From: Salegentibacter echinorum
GTDB lineage: Bacteria > Bacteroidota > Bacteroidia > Flavobacteriales > Flavobacteriaceae
Assembly (NCBI RefSeq): GCF_900129445.1
Contig: NZ_FQVT01000008.1
Location: forward strand, 41,772 to 105,771
Direction: 5' to 3'
DNA: 64,000 nucleotides
Made by a program: the position numbers and the translations under genes. Shown here piece by piece: positions 1 through 7,942 of the stretch (within the stretch, counting starts at the first letter, position 1; each line of letters begins with the position of its first letter). The notes under the pieces were generated by a model that worked only from the letters and a program-made list of their open reading frames with translations, was not told the DNA's origin and did not search any database.

Positions 1-274
1 CTGCCTCGGTCTCATTGAGCCATAGAATAAAATCGCCACGAATAGATTTGGACACAATTTCATTGGTTCTGTTCCCAATTGCCGCCTTTTTAAATTGAGC
101 TTCGTCAAATTTCGATTTTAATGCCTTTCGAAGCACCGCAACTTCTTCAGCATTAAAAAAATTATCTACAATGCTATAGTGATTTTCAACTAAATTGGTA
201 ATAATGTTTTCGTAGAAAGGATTTTCTTTAAAATCCAATTGTTCAAATAGTTCTGAAGCAGTTTCGGTTTTCAT
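1..274 (-). CDS. 2OG-Fe(II) oxygenase, N-terminal part (cut by window edge)
   Basis: Reading the minus strand from the ATG at 274 gives an open frame to the window edge, starting MKTETASELFEQLDF. The stretch IGNRTNEIVSKSIRGD followed by FILWL resembles the segment before the iron-binding core of EGL-9/prolyl-4-hydroxylase-like 2OG-Fe(II) oxygenases. The catalytic HxD...H part would lie outside the window, so the iron ligands cannot be seen. It is divergent from queD. The family assignment is by motif memory and is tentative; the presence of a coding frame is well supported. Confidence 0.6.
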   Translation of the reverse strand, partial: MKTETASELFEQLDFKENPFYENIITNLVENHYSIVDNFFNAEEVAVLRKALKSKFDEAQFKKAAIGNRTNEIVSKSIRGDFILWLNETEA

Positions 275-349
275 TTTTCATAAAAAAGGCAGACAAATAT
301 ACAACAGAAACTTAATTTTTTGAGAAAAAATATAACGCTAAAAAACCCT

Positions 350-357
350 TACCTTTG
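350..357 (+). promoter_or_regulatory. -7 promoter element upstream of queD
   Basis: TACCTTTG matches the Bacteroidota -7 consensus TAnnTTTG and lies 16 nt before the ATG at 374. No convincing -33 TTG was found at the usual spacing. Confidence 0.5.
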
Positions 358-373
358 CAAAAAATAACCTGTG

Positions 374-850
374 ATGAGCAAGATTAGAATTACCAAGAAA
401 TTTTCTTTTGAAACCGGGCATGCGCTATACGGCTACGATGGAAAATGCCGAAATGTTCATGGCCATAGTTATAAACTTAGTGTTTGCGTGATTGGCGAGC
501 CTATTAACGATATGGATCACGTAAAAAACGGAATGGTAATAGACTTTGGGGATTTAAAAAAAATCGTGAAGTCTGAAATTGTAGATCAATTTGATCATGC
601 AACGGTTTTTAATCAAAACACGCCACATATTGAACTTGCCCGGGAGTTAAAAGAACGGGAGCACCACGTGATTTTGGTAGATTATCAACCAACCAGTGAG
701 AACATGGTGGTCGATTTTGCCAAAAAAATTCAAAAGCATTTACCAGATCATATAAAGCTGCATTCCCTGAAATTACAGGAAACAGAATCCAGTTTTGCTG
801 AATGGTATGCCAGTGATCAAAGTGCCCCCCAAACCCCGAAGGGGGAGTAA
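374..850 (+). CDS. queD: 6-carboxy-5,6,7,8-tetrahydropterin synthase (QueD / PTPS family)
   Basis: This enzyme converts 7,8-dihydroneopterin triphosphate to 6-carboxytetrahydropterin in queuosine (7-deazaguanine) synthesis. Counting from the ATG at 374, His16, His29 and His31 are the zinc ligands (SFETGHALYG and CRNVHGHSY), and Cys25 four residues before HGH is the QueD-type catalytic cysteine, which favours QueD over eukaryotic-type PTPS. A GTG at 371 immediately precedes the ATG and is less likely to be used. The last residues (SAPQTPKGE) are encoded by a GC-rich palindrome, so the C-terminal tail is probably an extension by repeat insertion. lpxH follows after 84 bp in the same direction. 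Confidence 0.9.
   Translation: MSKIRITKKFSFETGHALYGYDGKCRNVHGHSYKLSVCVIGEPINDMDHVKNGMVIDFGDLKKIVKSEIVDQFDHATVFNQNTPHIELARELKEREHHVILVDYQPTSENMVVDFAKKIQKHLPDHIKLHSLKLQETESSFAEWYASDQSAPQTPKGE
825..846. repeat. GC-rich palindrome overlapping the queD 3' end
   Basis: CCCCC and GGGGG arms enclose a ~10-nt loop, in an otherwise AT-rich stretch. The palindrome supplies the last queD codons and ends just before the TAA. Similar C/G-run palindromes are common between flavobacterial genes. Confidence 0.6.
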
Positions 851-863
851 ACTGCTTACTTAA

Positions 864-893
864 GACCTCACAGATTCTAAAATCTATGAGGTG
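864..893. repeat. Hairpin of the GACCTCACAGG family (copy 1)
   Basis: The arms GACCTCACAGATT and AATCTATGAGGT form a stem between queD and lpxH. It matches the dispersed hairpins at 21575, 25316, 27448 and 28308. Confidence 0.7.
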
Positions 894-934
894 TACACTT
901 AATTAATTATATTCACAGCTCATAATAATTATTA

Positions 935-1693
935 ATGAATATTCCCAAAGGCAAAAAAGTATATTTTTCTAGTGACAATCACCTGGGGGCGCCTACCCAG
1001 CAAGAAAGTAAACCGCGGGAAGCTACATTTGTAAAATGGCTGAATGAAATTAAAGAAGATGCTGCCGCTATTTTCTTACTCGGAGACCTTTTTGATTTTT
1101 GGTTTGAGTACAAACACGCTGTTCCTAAAGGCTTTGTAAGAACTTTAGGAAAATTGGCTGAAATAAAAGACAGCGGAATTCCCGTTTATTTCTTCGTAGG
1201 AAACCACGATTTATGGATGCAGGATTATTTTGAAAAAGAGTTGGGCATTCCCACATTTCACAAACCAAAAGAATTTGAATTTAATAATAAAACATTTTTA
1301 ATTGGCCATGGCGATGGGCTGGGCCCGGGAGATCACGGGTACAAACGCATGAAAAAAGTTTTTACCAATCCGGTATCCAAATGGCTCTATCGCTGGCTAC
1401 ACCCTGATATTGGTATTCCTCTGGCTCAATATTTTTCAGTAAAAAACAAAGCAATTTCCGGCGAAGAAGAACAGGAGTTTTTAGGTGAAGAAAAGGAATG
1501 GCTTATTCAATATTGCAAAAGAAAATTAGAAACTAAGGATTATGATTATTTCCTCTTTGGCCACAGGCACTTACCACTTGAGATCGACTTAAATGGAAAA
1601 GCAACTTACGTGAACACCGGTGATTGGATTACGCATTATACTTATGCAGTTTTTGACGGGAAAAAATTGCAGCTTAAAAAATTAGAAAAGTAA
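935..1693 (+). CDS. lpxH: UDP-2,3-diacylglucosamine diphosphatase-like metallophosphoesterase
   Basis: This calcineurin-like phosphoesterase probably acts in lipid A synthesis, hydrolysing UDP-2,3-diacylglucosamine to lipid X. The dimetal motifs are all present: Asp14-x-His16 in SSDNHLG, GDLFDFWFEY with Asp51, GNHD at 89-92, His125 in GHGDGLG, and His210/His212 in FGHRHLP. The length of 252 residues fits LpxH/LpxH2 enzymes. The DFWFEY segment is characteristic of the LpxH group rather than generic phosphoesterases. It stands alone after queD, convergent with the next gene. The exact LpxH versus LpxH-like assignment is inferred. Confidence 0.85.
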   Translation: MNIPKGKKVYFSSDNHLGAPTQQESKPREATFVKWLNEIKEDAAAIFLLGDLFDFWFEYKHAVPKGFVRTLGKLAEIKDSGIPVYFFVGNHDLWMQDYFEKELGIPTFHKPKEFEFNNKTFLIGHGDGLGPGDHGYKRMKKVFTNPVSKWLYRWLHPDIGIPLAQYFSVKNKAISGEEEQEFLGEEKEWLIQYCKRKLETKDYDYFLFGHRHLPLEIDLNGKATYVNTGDWITHYTYAVFDGKKLQLKKLEK

Positions 1694-1726
1694 AGAGGAA
1701 CAAACAATATTTAAAATAAAAAGGCA

Positions 1727-2293
1727 TCAGATATCATTAAGGGATTTTCGCTCCCAATATTGAAGTTTATACTGGGAGGGGCTTAAGCCGGTTTCTTTTT
1801 TAAAGAAAGTGGAAAGATAAGCTGCACTGCCAAAGTCCATTTTATCGGCTATTTCTGAAATATTCAGTTCGTCATATTCCAACAATTCCTTTATGCGTTG
1901 GGCTTTTATTTTGTTATGATAACTTTGTATGCTTCTGCCTTCAGCTTTCGTAAAAATACCGGTAAGATAACTGTAATCATAATGCAGTGCGTCACTTAAG
2001 ATTTCTGATAGCTTTTTATCGCCAAAATCCTTCTTTTCATACACCAACTCGATAATCCTGGCCTTAATGGTCGTGACAATACGTGAATTGCGTTCTGCAA
2101 CAATCTCAAAGCCTACTTTTTGAAGTTCCTTATCTAATTTATCAAAATTTGCGGCAGACAAAGGTTTACTCAATTCAAGCCGGCCTAAACTCAAATTATT
2201 ATATTCAAGATTTAAGCTATCCATAATATTGCGAACGCTCATAAGACAACGGTCACAAACCATATTTTTTATATGTAGGATATTTTTTTCCAA
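1727..2293 (-). CDS. HMA-like/AraC family transcriptional regulator (copy 1)
   Basis: The N-terminus carries a metal-binding-like segment, KNMVCDRCL, with Cys13 and Cys16 in a CxxC arrangement resembling heavy-metal-associated (HMA) domains. The C-terminal part (about residues 95-185) is an AraC-type double helix-turn-helix, with the typical ISEIADKMDFGSAAYLSTFFKK... signature and GLSPSQYK at the end. The layout suggests a cytoplasmic one-component metal sensor. It is a paralogue of the regulator at 4251-4829, which lies inside the same efflux locus. It sits downstream of the locus terminator at 2438-2465, so it may be a separate unit. Metal specificity cannot be read from the sequence; Cu(I) is the likeliest. 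Confidence 0.85.
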   Translation of the reverse strand: MEKNILHIKNMVCDRCLMSVRNIMDSLNLEYNNLSLGRLELSKPLSAANFDKLDKELQKVGFEIVAERNSRIVTTIKARIIELVYEKKDFGDKKLSEILSDALHYDYSYLTGIFTKAEGRSIQSYHNKIKAQRIKELLEYDELNISEIADKMDFGSAAYLSTFFKKETGLSPSQYKLQYWERKSLNDI

Positions 2294-2437
2294 ACTTTAT
2301 CAAATAATCAACACCTCAGGGTCAAGCCCACGAAGTATGAATCAGCAAAAATTTTCAAAATTTCGAGACAGGTCCCCAGGGAATTAAACTCCTTGGCTAT
2401 CGCCCCACGATTAAATCCTTTTGAGGGATTAATAAAA

Positions 2438-2465
2438 CTTGCAGCCCGAAAAATCAGGCTGCAAG
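2438..2465 (-). terminator. Rho-independent terminator of the metal-efflux operon
   Basis: CTTGCAGCC and GGCTGCAAG form a perfect 9-bp stem with a 10-nt loop. On the minus strand it is followed by a T-rich stretch. It lies 12 bp past the stop of the DUF3347 lipoprotein gene. Confidence 0.7.
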
Positions 2466-2476
2466 CATAAATCTTG

Positions 2477-3049
2477 TTACTGAATTGTGGCTTCTACCCT
2501 ACCACATTTTAGCATTTTATCCCCATAGTATGGGTTAAAAATATCTTTGGAATTCGAAAACCAAAAATCTCCTTTTCCTTCAAAAGCCATAGGGCAGTAT
2601 TGTTTATAGATTTCTCCGGAAGCTAATGCGTTGGTCAATACAGGCTCCATTGCCGCCGTTAATTTAGAAAACTCTTCCCGCTGTTTGTTCACATCTTCGC
2701 TTTCTGAAATCGACCTGGCAATAGAAGCAATGTCTTCATTTTCTTTTGCCTTTTCAGCGAGTTCGCCGGCTTTGTCACTTGCTTTTTCAGCATCAGTATT
2801 TACAAAAGCATCTTTAACTTCTACATATAAGTTATAGATTTTTGCTGTCTTTTCATCCTTGAATTCGGCTTCTAACTCTTCACCTTCATAAGTTTCCATT
2901 TTAGCCTGTTTATCTGTGTCTGGCTGGTGCATTTCATTTTGCATAGGTTGCGCTTCTACTTCTTTTTTCTCGTTGTTCTTACACGAGAATAGCACTAAAC
3001 TACCTGCAAGCAGACTTAACATACTAATGCTTCTAAATTTTCTTTTCAT
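2477..3049 (-). CDS. DUF3347 lipoprotein (copy 1)
   Basis: This is a secreted lipoprotein: a positively charged start, a hydrophobic stretch, and the lipobox LFSC at about residues 20-23. The mature part is acidic and helical and ends in the DUF3347 signature KQYCPMAFEGKGDFW, then NPYYGDKMLKCG. The conserved Cys-Pro-Met and Met-Leu-Lys-Cys groups are plausible soft-metal ligands. It is the last gene of the efflux operon. The same domain is found in the lipoprotein at 3629 and fused to the end of the CusB-like protein, so a periplasmic metal-handling role is inferred. No enzymatic function is known to me. Confidence 0.85.
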   Translation of the reverse strand: MKRKFRSISMLSLLAGSLVLFSCKNNEKKEVEAQPMQNEMHQPDTDKQAKMETYEGEELEAEFKDEKTAKIYNLYVEVKDAFVNTDAEKASDKAGELAEKAKENEDIASIARSISESEDVNKQREEFSKLTAAMEPVLTNALASGEIYKQYCPMAFEGKGDFWFSNSKDIFNPYYGDKMLKCGRVEATIQ

Positions 3050-3109
3050 TGTTTTGGTTTTTGATAATGTAAAATTAGATAAAATTTATTTGGAGTTTTT
3101 TAGGCAAAC

Positions 3110-3598
3110 TCAATCCTTATTTTCCAATCTATAAATAATCTTTTTCATCTGGGCGATTTCCCGTTCCTGGGCTTCAATAATCTCCTTAGCCAGTTTTTTA
3201 GTCTCAGGATCTTCAAGATCTGCCCTTTTACTGGTTAGTATCGCAATAGAGTGATGAGGAATCATCGCTTTCATATATAAAAGATCTCCAACTATGGGAC
3301 GTTGCGCCCTAACTAAGCCTAATGCAGAAACAAACAGGATAAGGCTCCCGGCATAAATAGCGATGTTTTTTTTCTTGTTTTTATACATTTTAAGCATTAA
3401 TGATAACATAATTACTGCCATGGCAGAAATTCCCAGGCAGGTCATATAAAATCTTGTAAGGCTAAAATATACGTGATCAAACTCATAAGTATTAAAATAC
3501 ATGGTGATGTACATCGCTATAAACGACAAACCTAGCATTAGAAAAAATCTAAGGTAATTACTACTCTTTTTATTCTGTATATTATCTTCTGAATTCAT
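3110..3598 (-). CDS. DUF305 membrane protein
   Basis: Three predicted membrane segments (roughly residues 17-35, 48-68 and 75-95) precede a C-terminal DUF305 segment. The segment has MIPHHSIAI, then KLAKEIIEAQEREIAQMKK, the usual ferritin-like two-helix pattern with a His-His pair. DUF305 proteins are often found beside copper-resistance genes. It sits between two DUF3347 lipoprotein genes, 30-60 bp from each, so it belongs to the same transcription unit. It probably helps bind metal at the membrane; this is inferred from context. Confidence 0.85.
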   Translation of the reverse strand: MNSEDNIQNKKSSNYLRFFLMLGLSFIAMYITMYFNTYEFDHVYFSLTRFYMTCLGISAMAVIMLSLMLKMYKNKKKNIAIYAGSLILFVSALGLVRAQRPIVGDLLYMKAMIPHHSIAILTSKRADLEDPETKKLAKEIIEAQEREIAQMKKIIYRLENKD

Positions 3599-3628
3599 TT
3601 TATATGATTTTTGGTTGGTTAATGTATC

Positions 3629-4177
3629 CTACTTCTTAATGGTCTTTTTCACAGAACCACATTTGAGCATCTTATCGCCAAAATATGGGTTGTTTATTTC
3701 CTCAATATCGGCATACCAGTATGCGCCATTGTTATTAAACGCCATGGGACAGAATTTTTTATAAATAGTACCACCGGAAAGCGCATCTTCAAACATAGGG
3801 CCCGCCAATTCTGTGAATTCCGCAAACAATCTGCGTTGTTTTTCAATATTCCCGGTTTTGCTTAGTTTTTTAGCAATTTCTTTCATATCGGCTCGTTCTT
3901 CTGCAAAAGAATCTGCCATACTTTTAGCTACATCCTGCACCTGGCCAGCATCAGCTTTGGTTAAGGCAATTTTAATTTCCAGGTAATTATGCCATATTTT
4001 ACCGGTCATCCCATCAATAAAATCCTGGTCAGCAATATCAGCTGTCTTTTCTTCGGCTTTTTTAACCTCTTCCGGAGTATCTATTTCTACAGATTGTTTT
4101 GCCTTATTATCAAAACAGGAAGTAAGGCTAATGGCCATAAAAAGAAATATTCCAAGGTTTAAAATTTTACTTTTCAT
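3629..4177 (-). CDS. DUF3347 lipoprotein (copy 2)
   Basis: The start is set at the ATG at 4177 because translation from there gives a proper lipoprotein signal (MKSKILNLGIFLFMAI, lipobox LTSC); a longer frame reaches 4219 but spoils the signal. The C-terminus has the DUF3347 signature KKFCPMAFNNNGAYW and NPYFGDKMLKCGSV. It is similar in length and motif to the lipoprotein at 2477 and to the C-terminus of the CusB-like protein. It is likely to be anchored at a periplasmic membrane face and to take part in the efflux system. Function beyond that is unknown. Confidence 0.87.
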   Translation of the reverse strand: MKSKILNLGIFLFMAISLTSCFDNKAKQSVEIDTPEEVKKAEEKTADIADQDFIDGMTGKIWHNYLEIKIALTKADAGQVQDVAKSMADSFAEERADMKEIAKKLSKTGNIEKQRRLFAEFTELAGPMFEDALSGGTIYKKFCPMAFNNNGAYWYADIEEINNPYFGDKMLKCGSVKKTIKK

Positions 4178-4250
4178 TTTTCTATTTTTTAAAATTGAAA
4201 CTAAGTTACAGGTTGTCAAAGTTTTAACCTGTCAAATTTATGTAAAACAT

Positions 4251-4829
4251 CTATACAATTTTGTCCAAAGAATTTCTAAAATTTTTATCAAGACCTTTAT
4301 ATTCAGATAAATTCATTCCTGTTTCAGCTTTAAATTGTCTAGAAAGATAATTAACATTACTGTAGTCCAGCAGTTGGCTTATCTCGGTAAAATTATAGGC
4401 CCTGGACTGGATAAGTTCCTTAACCTTTTCTATTTTAAGTTTTATAAAATACTTTTCTAGGGTTATATTTTCGGTATAGGAAAAAATCCGGCTTAACCGC
4501 GAATAATCAGTTTCGGTCTCTTTGGATAAATAGCTGGATAAAGTACCAGATTTTTGAACGGGAAGCTTTTCCAATAGTTTAATCAAGCTTAATTTTACCT
4601 GCTCTACCAGGATTTTATCGGCATTCTGCAATAATTCAAAGTCATTTTCGCGTAAAACATTATGCAATTTCCTGGTATCGTTTTCTATATTTTCGCTTGC
4701 ATAAACTACCCGGCCCAACTCTACTTCTCTAACATCCAGGCCTGCTTCAAGAAGTTCGTTTCTTAATACCTTTATGCAGCGGTTGCAAACCATATTTTTA
4801 ACAAAAGCTTCTACAATCATTGGGTCCAT
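4251..4829 (-). CDS. HMA-like/AraC family transcriptional regulator (copy 2)
   Basis: The N-terminal segment KNMVCNRCIKVLRNEL carries Cys15 and Cys18 in a CxxC metal-binding pattern. The C-terminal ~90 residues form an AraC double helix-turn-helix (FTEISQLLDYSNVNYLSRQF, then GMNLSEYK). It lies 22 bp downstream of the CusB-like gene, inside the operon it presumably controls. A second ATG three codons downstream could also be used. A metal bound by the CxxC pair probably switches DNA binding; this is inference from the domain combination. Confidence 0.86.
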   Translation of the reverse strand: MDPMIVEAFVKNMVCNRCIKVLRNELLEAGLDVREVELGRVVYASENIENDTRKLHNVLRENDFELLQNADKILVEQVKLSLIKLLEKLPVQKSGTLSSYLSKETETDYSRLSRIFSYTENITLEKYFIKLKIEKVKELIQSRAYNFTEISQLLDYSNVNYLSRQFKAETGMNLSEYKGLDKNFRNSLDKIV

Positions 4830-4851
4830 CTTTTTAGATTTTTTTCAGCTT

Positions 4852-6645
4852 TTATAATTTTCGTTGCGTCTCCCCACAGCTCAACATCGCCTCCCCATAA
4901 TACGGATTTTCAATTTCGGGATTAAGGCTTAGCCAATATCCCCCTTTATTATCATCGGCCATAGGACAAAATTGTTCATATACGGTCTGTCTTACTCCAA
5001 AAAGTTGCACCGCCGTACTAAAATTCACAGATAAAGCTTTAAAATGTTCGCGTTGATTCCCGATATCTATGGTTTCAGCCACTTTTTTCGCCATATTTTG
5101 TATTTTTTCGGAAGTCGACATCCAGCGATTGTGTGCTTTAGAATCTTTCAACAAGCCCATATCTACTTTGTTCAATGCCTGAAGCATTTTATTGGAAGCT
5201 GCCTGGGCTGTTTCGGCATCTTCCTTTACCAACGCATTTTTTAAGGCTATATATTCATTAAAAACCCTGCTAAACTGACCAACCAATTTTTGGGATACTT
5301 CAAATTGTTCCTCAACTTCTACAGGTGCCGTATTGTTAGAATTCGCTCCAGATTCCATCCCGGAATGACCTTCGTGCCCGGTAGAAGTCTTGTTACCGTC
5401 TTTATTCATCATAGATTTTTTACCCTGCAGTTGCGCAGCGGCATCTACGGTAAAAGCACCATTTACCACAATGCGCTCACCACTATGCAAGCCCTCGGTA
5501 ACCGCGTAGCTATCACCCGCAGCGGCGCCAAGTGCCACTTCCCGCATTTCAAAAACCGGGCGGTCCGGGTTAGGTTGCACATAAACCAGCGAACGTTCCC
5601 CCGTCCACATCACCGCCGATTTCGGCACGGTAATCATCCGATTTTCCTTATTCACACCCGAATCTCCTTCAGCCGATCCTACTTTCCCGCGTACAAACAT
5701 CCCGGGTTTTAATCGGCCCTCTTTATTGGAAAGTTCCACGCGCACATTAATGGTTCGCGTGGCGGTGCTTAACAGGGGCTCGATAAAAGTGATGGGTACT
5801 TCATATTCTTTGCCCGGCAAAGCATTGGCGGTAACGTTTATTTGCTGTCCTTCTTCAAGTTGGGCAATCTGGTTTTCATAAGCATCAAATTGCGCCCAAA
5901 CAGTACTAAGGTTGGCGATCTCATAAAGGGGTTGGCCTTGCTTCACGTAATCACCTTCTTCCACCAGTTTTTCGGTCACGGTGCCTGAAACTGTGGCGTA
6001 AATAGGGAAATACTCTTTTACCTCTCCCGAAGCTTCGATTTCCTGAATTTGCTTATCGCTAAGTTTCCATAATTTCAATTTTCTGCGCACCGACTCATAT
6101 AACCTGGATTGTGAATCCTTCATCCTGGCGGCGGTGAGCAATTCCTGCTGGGCAGAAACCAGCTCGGGCGAATATATCGTGGCCAGCACCTGTCCGCGGC
6201 GTACTTCCTCCCCGGTATAATTTATATATAGTTTCTCTATCCTGCCATCAAAATAGGAAGACTGAACGCTTTTTGCTTCTTCATTCTTCACGATTTTTCC
6301 TGAAAGCACCAATTCCTGTTCCCCGGAAAGGTTCTCGCCTATTTTCATCGTATGGATGTTGGCCAGGGCCAGGGCGGTTTCAGACATTTCTATTTGTTGC
6401 GGACCAACCTCGCCACCACCATTTTCGGCAGGGATAAGTTCCATCCCGCAAATGGGGCAGTCGCCCGGCTCGGGTTGCATAATCTGCGGGTGCATAGAAC
6501 AGGTCCACAGCTGGTTTTCCGCATCGTGATCGTGTTCTTCAGTAGCCGTTTCGGTGTTTCTTTCAGCATTATTTCCGCCAAAGATCAGGTAGCCCAGAAG
6601 CAGCCCGCCCAGCAATATTCCGATATAAATGATATATTTTTTCAT
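4852..6645 (-). CDS. cusB: CusB-like RND efflux periplasmic adaptor with metal-binding and DUF3347 domains
   Basis: An N-terminal membrane anchor (residues 3-22) is followed by a heavy-metal-binding domain around 47-70, with WTCSMHPQIM and CPICGMELIP (Cys49, Met51, His52, Cys63, Cys66). Next come the lipoyl/barrel-sandwich and beta-barrel parts of an RND adaptor (about 110-400). The last ~150 residues are a DUF3347 domain ending EQFCPMADDNKGGYW and NPYYGEAMLSCGE. At 597 residues it is much longer than a bare adaptor because of these two extra domains. It links the inner-membrane pump (7943) to the outer-membrane channel (6662). A His-rich linker (HDHD) lies near residue 38. Confidence 0.92.
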   Translation of the reverse strand: MKKYIIYIGILLGGLLLGYLIFGGNNAERNTETATEEHDHDAENQLWTCSMHPQIMQPEPGDCPICGMELIPAENGGGEVGPQQIEMSETALALANIHTMKIGENLSGEQELVLSGKIVKNEEAKSVQSSYFDGRIEKLYINYTGEEVRRGQVLATIYSPELVSAQQELLTAARMKDSQSRLYESVRRKLKLWKLSDKQIQEIEASGEVKEYFPIYATVSGTVTEKLVEEGDYVKQGQPLYEIANLSTVWAQFDAYENQIAQLEEGQQINVTANALPGKEYEVPITFIEPLLSTATRTINVRVELSNKEGRLKPGMFVRGKVGSAEGDSGVNKENRMITVPKSAVMWTGERSLVYVQPNPDRPVFEMREVALGAAAGDSYAVTEGLHSGERIVVNGAFTVDAAAQLQGKKSMMNKDGNKTSTGHEGHSGMESGANSNNTAPVEVEEQFEVSQKLVGQFSRVFNEYIALKNALVKEDAETAQAASNKMLQALNKVDMGLLKDSKAHNRWMSTSEKIQNMAKKVAETIDIGNQREHFKALSVNFSTAVQLFGVRQTVYEQFCPMADDNKGGYWLSLNPEIENPYYGEAMLSCGETQRKL

Positions 6646-6661
6646 CGTTTTTGTTTTAAAT

Positions 6662-7927
6662 TTATTCTGAATTATCGCTTAAATAATTGATGTTCGCACT
6701 GGCCTGGTAATAATTTTTTACCGCTTCTATCAAATTCAGCTGAAAACTGAGCTGCAACTCCTGCACGTCCAGCACATCATTAAAATCTATGGTACCGGTT
6801 TCGTAATTTCGCATCAGGATTTCTTCAGCATCTTTTGCTTGCTGTAAGTTCAGCATTTGCGTCTGGTAGCTTATGCGTGCCTTTGTCCGGTTGCTCACCG
6901 CGGCTTCCAGGCGCGACACCAACTCGTTATGCCGGTTTTCCCGTTGTGCATTGAGCTCGCGTTGCTTCAGTTCGTTCTGCCGGGTAACCGATTTATATTT
7001 ATTGCCGAAAATTGGGATTGTTATCGAAACCATGGGCATTAGTATATCTTTCCCGCTATCTGGGGCTTCCATCGCCGTTGCTTCCCCAACCGAAACGTAA
7101 TCCACGCCAAAACCCATATCGGGCAATGCTTCTTTTCGGTTAAGTGTTTCAGCCTCCTCTACCGATTCATACAACTTATCAAAACGCAACAGTTCAGGGT
7201 GTATTTGTGGCACCTCTGGCAATTGTACCGGGTCTTCCTGTGGCACCGCCAGGGAGTCGAACACTTCTATCGTAGCACCACGTTCGGTATTGAGCAGGGT
7301 ATTGAAAGCAGCTTGTTCAGCTTTAAATTCCTCATCAAAGTTTTCAAAACGTTCCTGCAACTGATTTTTCCGCATTTGAAGTCTAAGCACATCTACCGCT
7401 GAAGCCTGGTTCACCTCCAACGAAGTAAGCGCAAGCTGCTCATAAGCTTCTAGCAGGTCTATATTTTCTTCCAGGACGCGTTGTTTTGCCCTAATGGCAT
7501 AAAGCCTGTAATAATTCTCGGCCACATTTAACAATAGTTGCCGTTGGACCGTGGCGATTTCCACATATTGTGCATCGGCAAGGCTGGAAGCATAATTTTT
7601 CCTTGCAGTAATGGTCCCAAACCACGGAATCATTTGTTGCACCGATAGTTTGTACTGCTGTGGTCCCGTACGGGTCTCCGGTTCGCTCAAAAAATAACCC
7701 GCACCAAATTGGGTTTCCGGCAGCATCCCCACTTCTTGCACCTTTTCCCTGGCCGTTTCATACCGCAGTTCAAATGCTTTTATCTCCGGGTTGTTCTCTA
7801 AAGCCTGGGTAAGGTAAGGCTGGAGCTGCTGGGCTGTTCCTATAAGAAAAAAGAATAGGGAAAAAAGAATAGAGAGCATTCCGTTTTTATTACTCAATTT
7901 AATTATTAAAAGATCTATCAGTTTCAT
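6662..7927 (-). CDS. TolC family outer membrane efflux protein (CusC-like)
   Basis: The protein has a hydrophobic N-terminal signal and two long repeats of amphipathic coiled-coil helix typical of outer membrane efflux channels. Recognisable parts are LTQALENNPEIKAFELRYE near the start, FGAGYFLSEPETRTGPQ, and NYETGTIDFNDVLDVQELQL near the end. At 421 residues it has the normal length for the family. It lies 15 bp downstream of the CusA-like pump gene and 16 bp upstream of the adaptor gene, forming a standard tripartite CusABC-type efflux set. The substrate is inferred from the neighbours. Confidence 0.9.
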   Translation of the reverse strand: MKLIDLLIIKLSNKNGMLSILFSLFFFLIGTAQQLQPYLTQALENNPEIKAFELRYETAREKVQEVGMLPETQFGAGYFLSEPETRTGPQQYKLSVQQMIPWFGTITARKNYASSLADAQYVEIATVQRQLLLNVAENYYRLYAIRAKQRVLEENIDLLEAYEQLALTSLEVNQASAVDVLRLQMRKNQLQERFENFDEEFKAEQAAFNTLLNTERGATIEVFDSLAVPQEDPVQLPEVPQIHPELLRFDKLYESVEEAETLNRKEALPDMGFGVDYVSVGEATAMEAPDSGKDILMPMVSITIPIFGNKYKSVTRQNELKQRELNAQRENRHNELVSRLEAAVSNRTKARISYQTQMLNLQQAKDAEEILMRNYETGTIDFNDVLDVQELQLSFQLNLIEAVKNYYQASANINYLSDNSE

Positions 7928-7942
7928 GTTAAAAGTCTTTTT

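Noticed and set aside
5290..5712. 140-codon frame opposite the CusB-like gene
   Set aside because: Arg/His-rich shadow of the real minus-strand gene.
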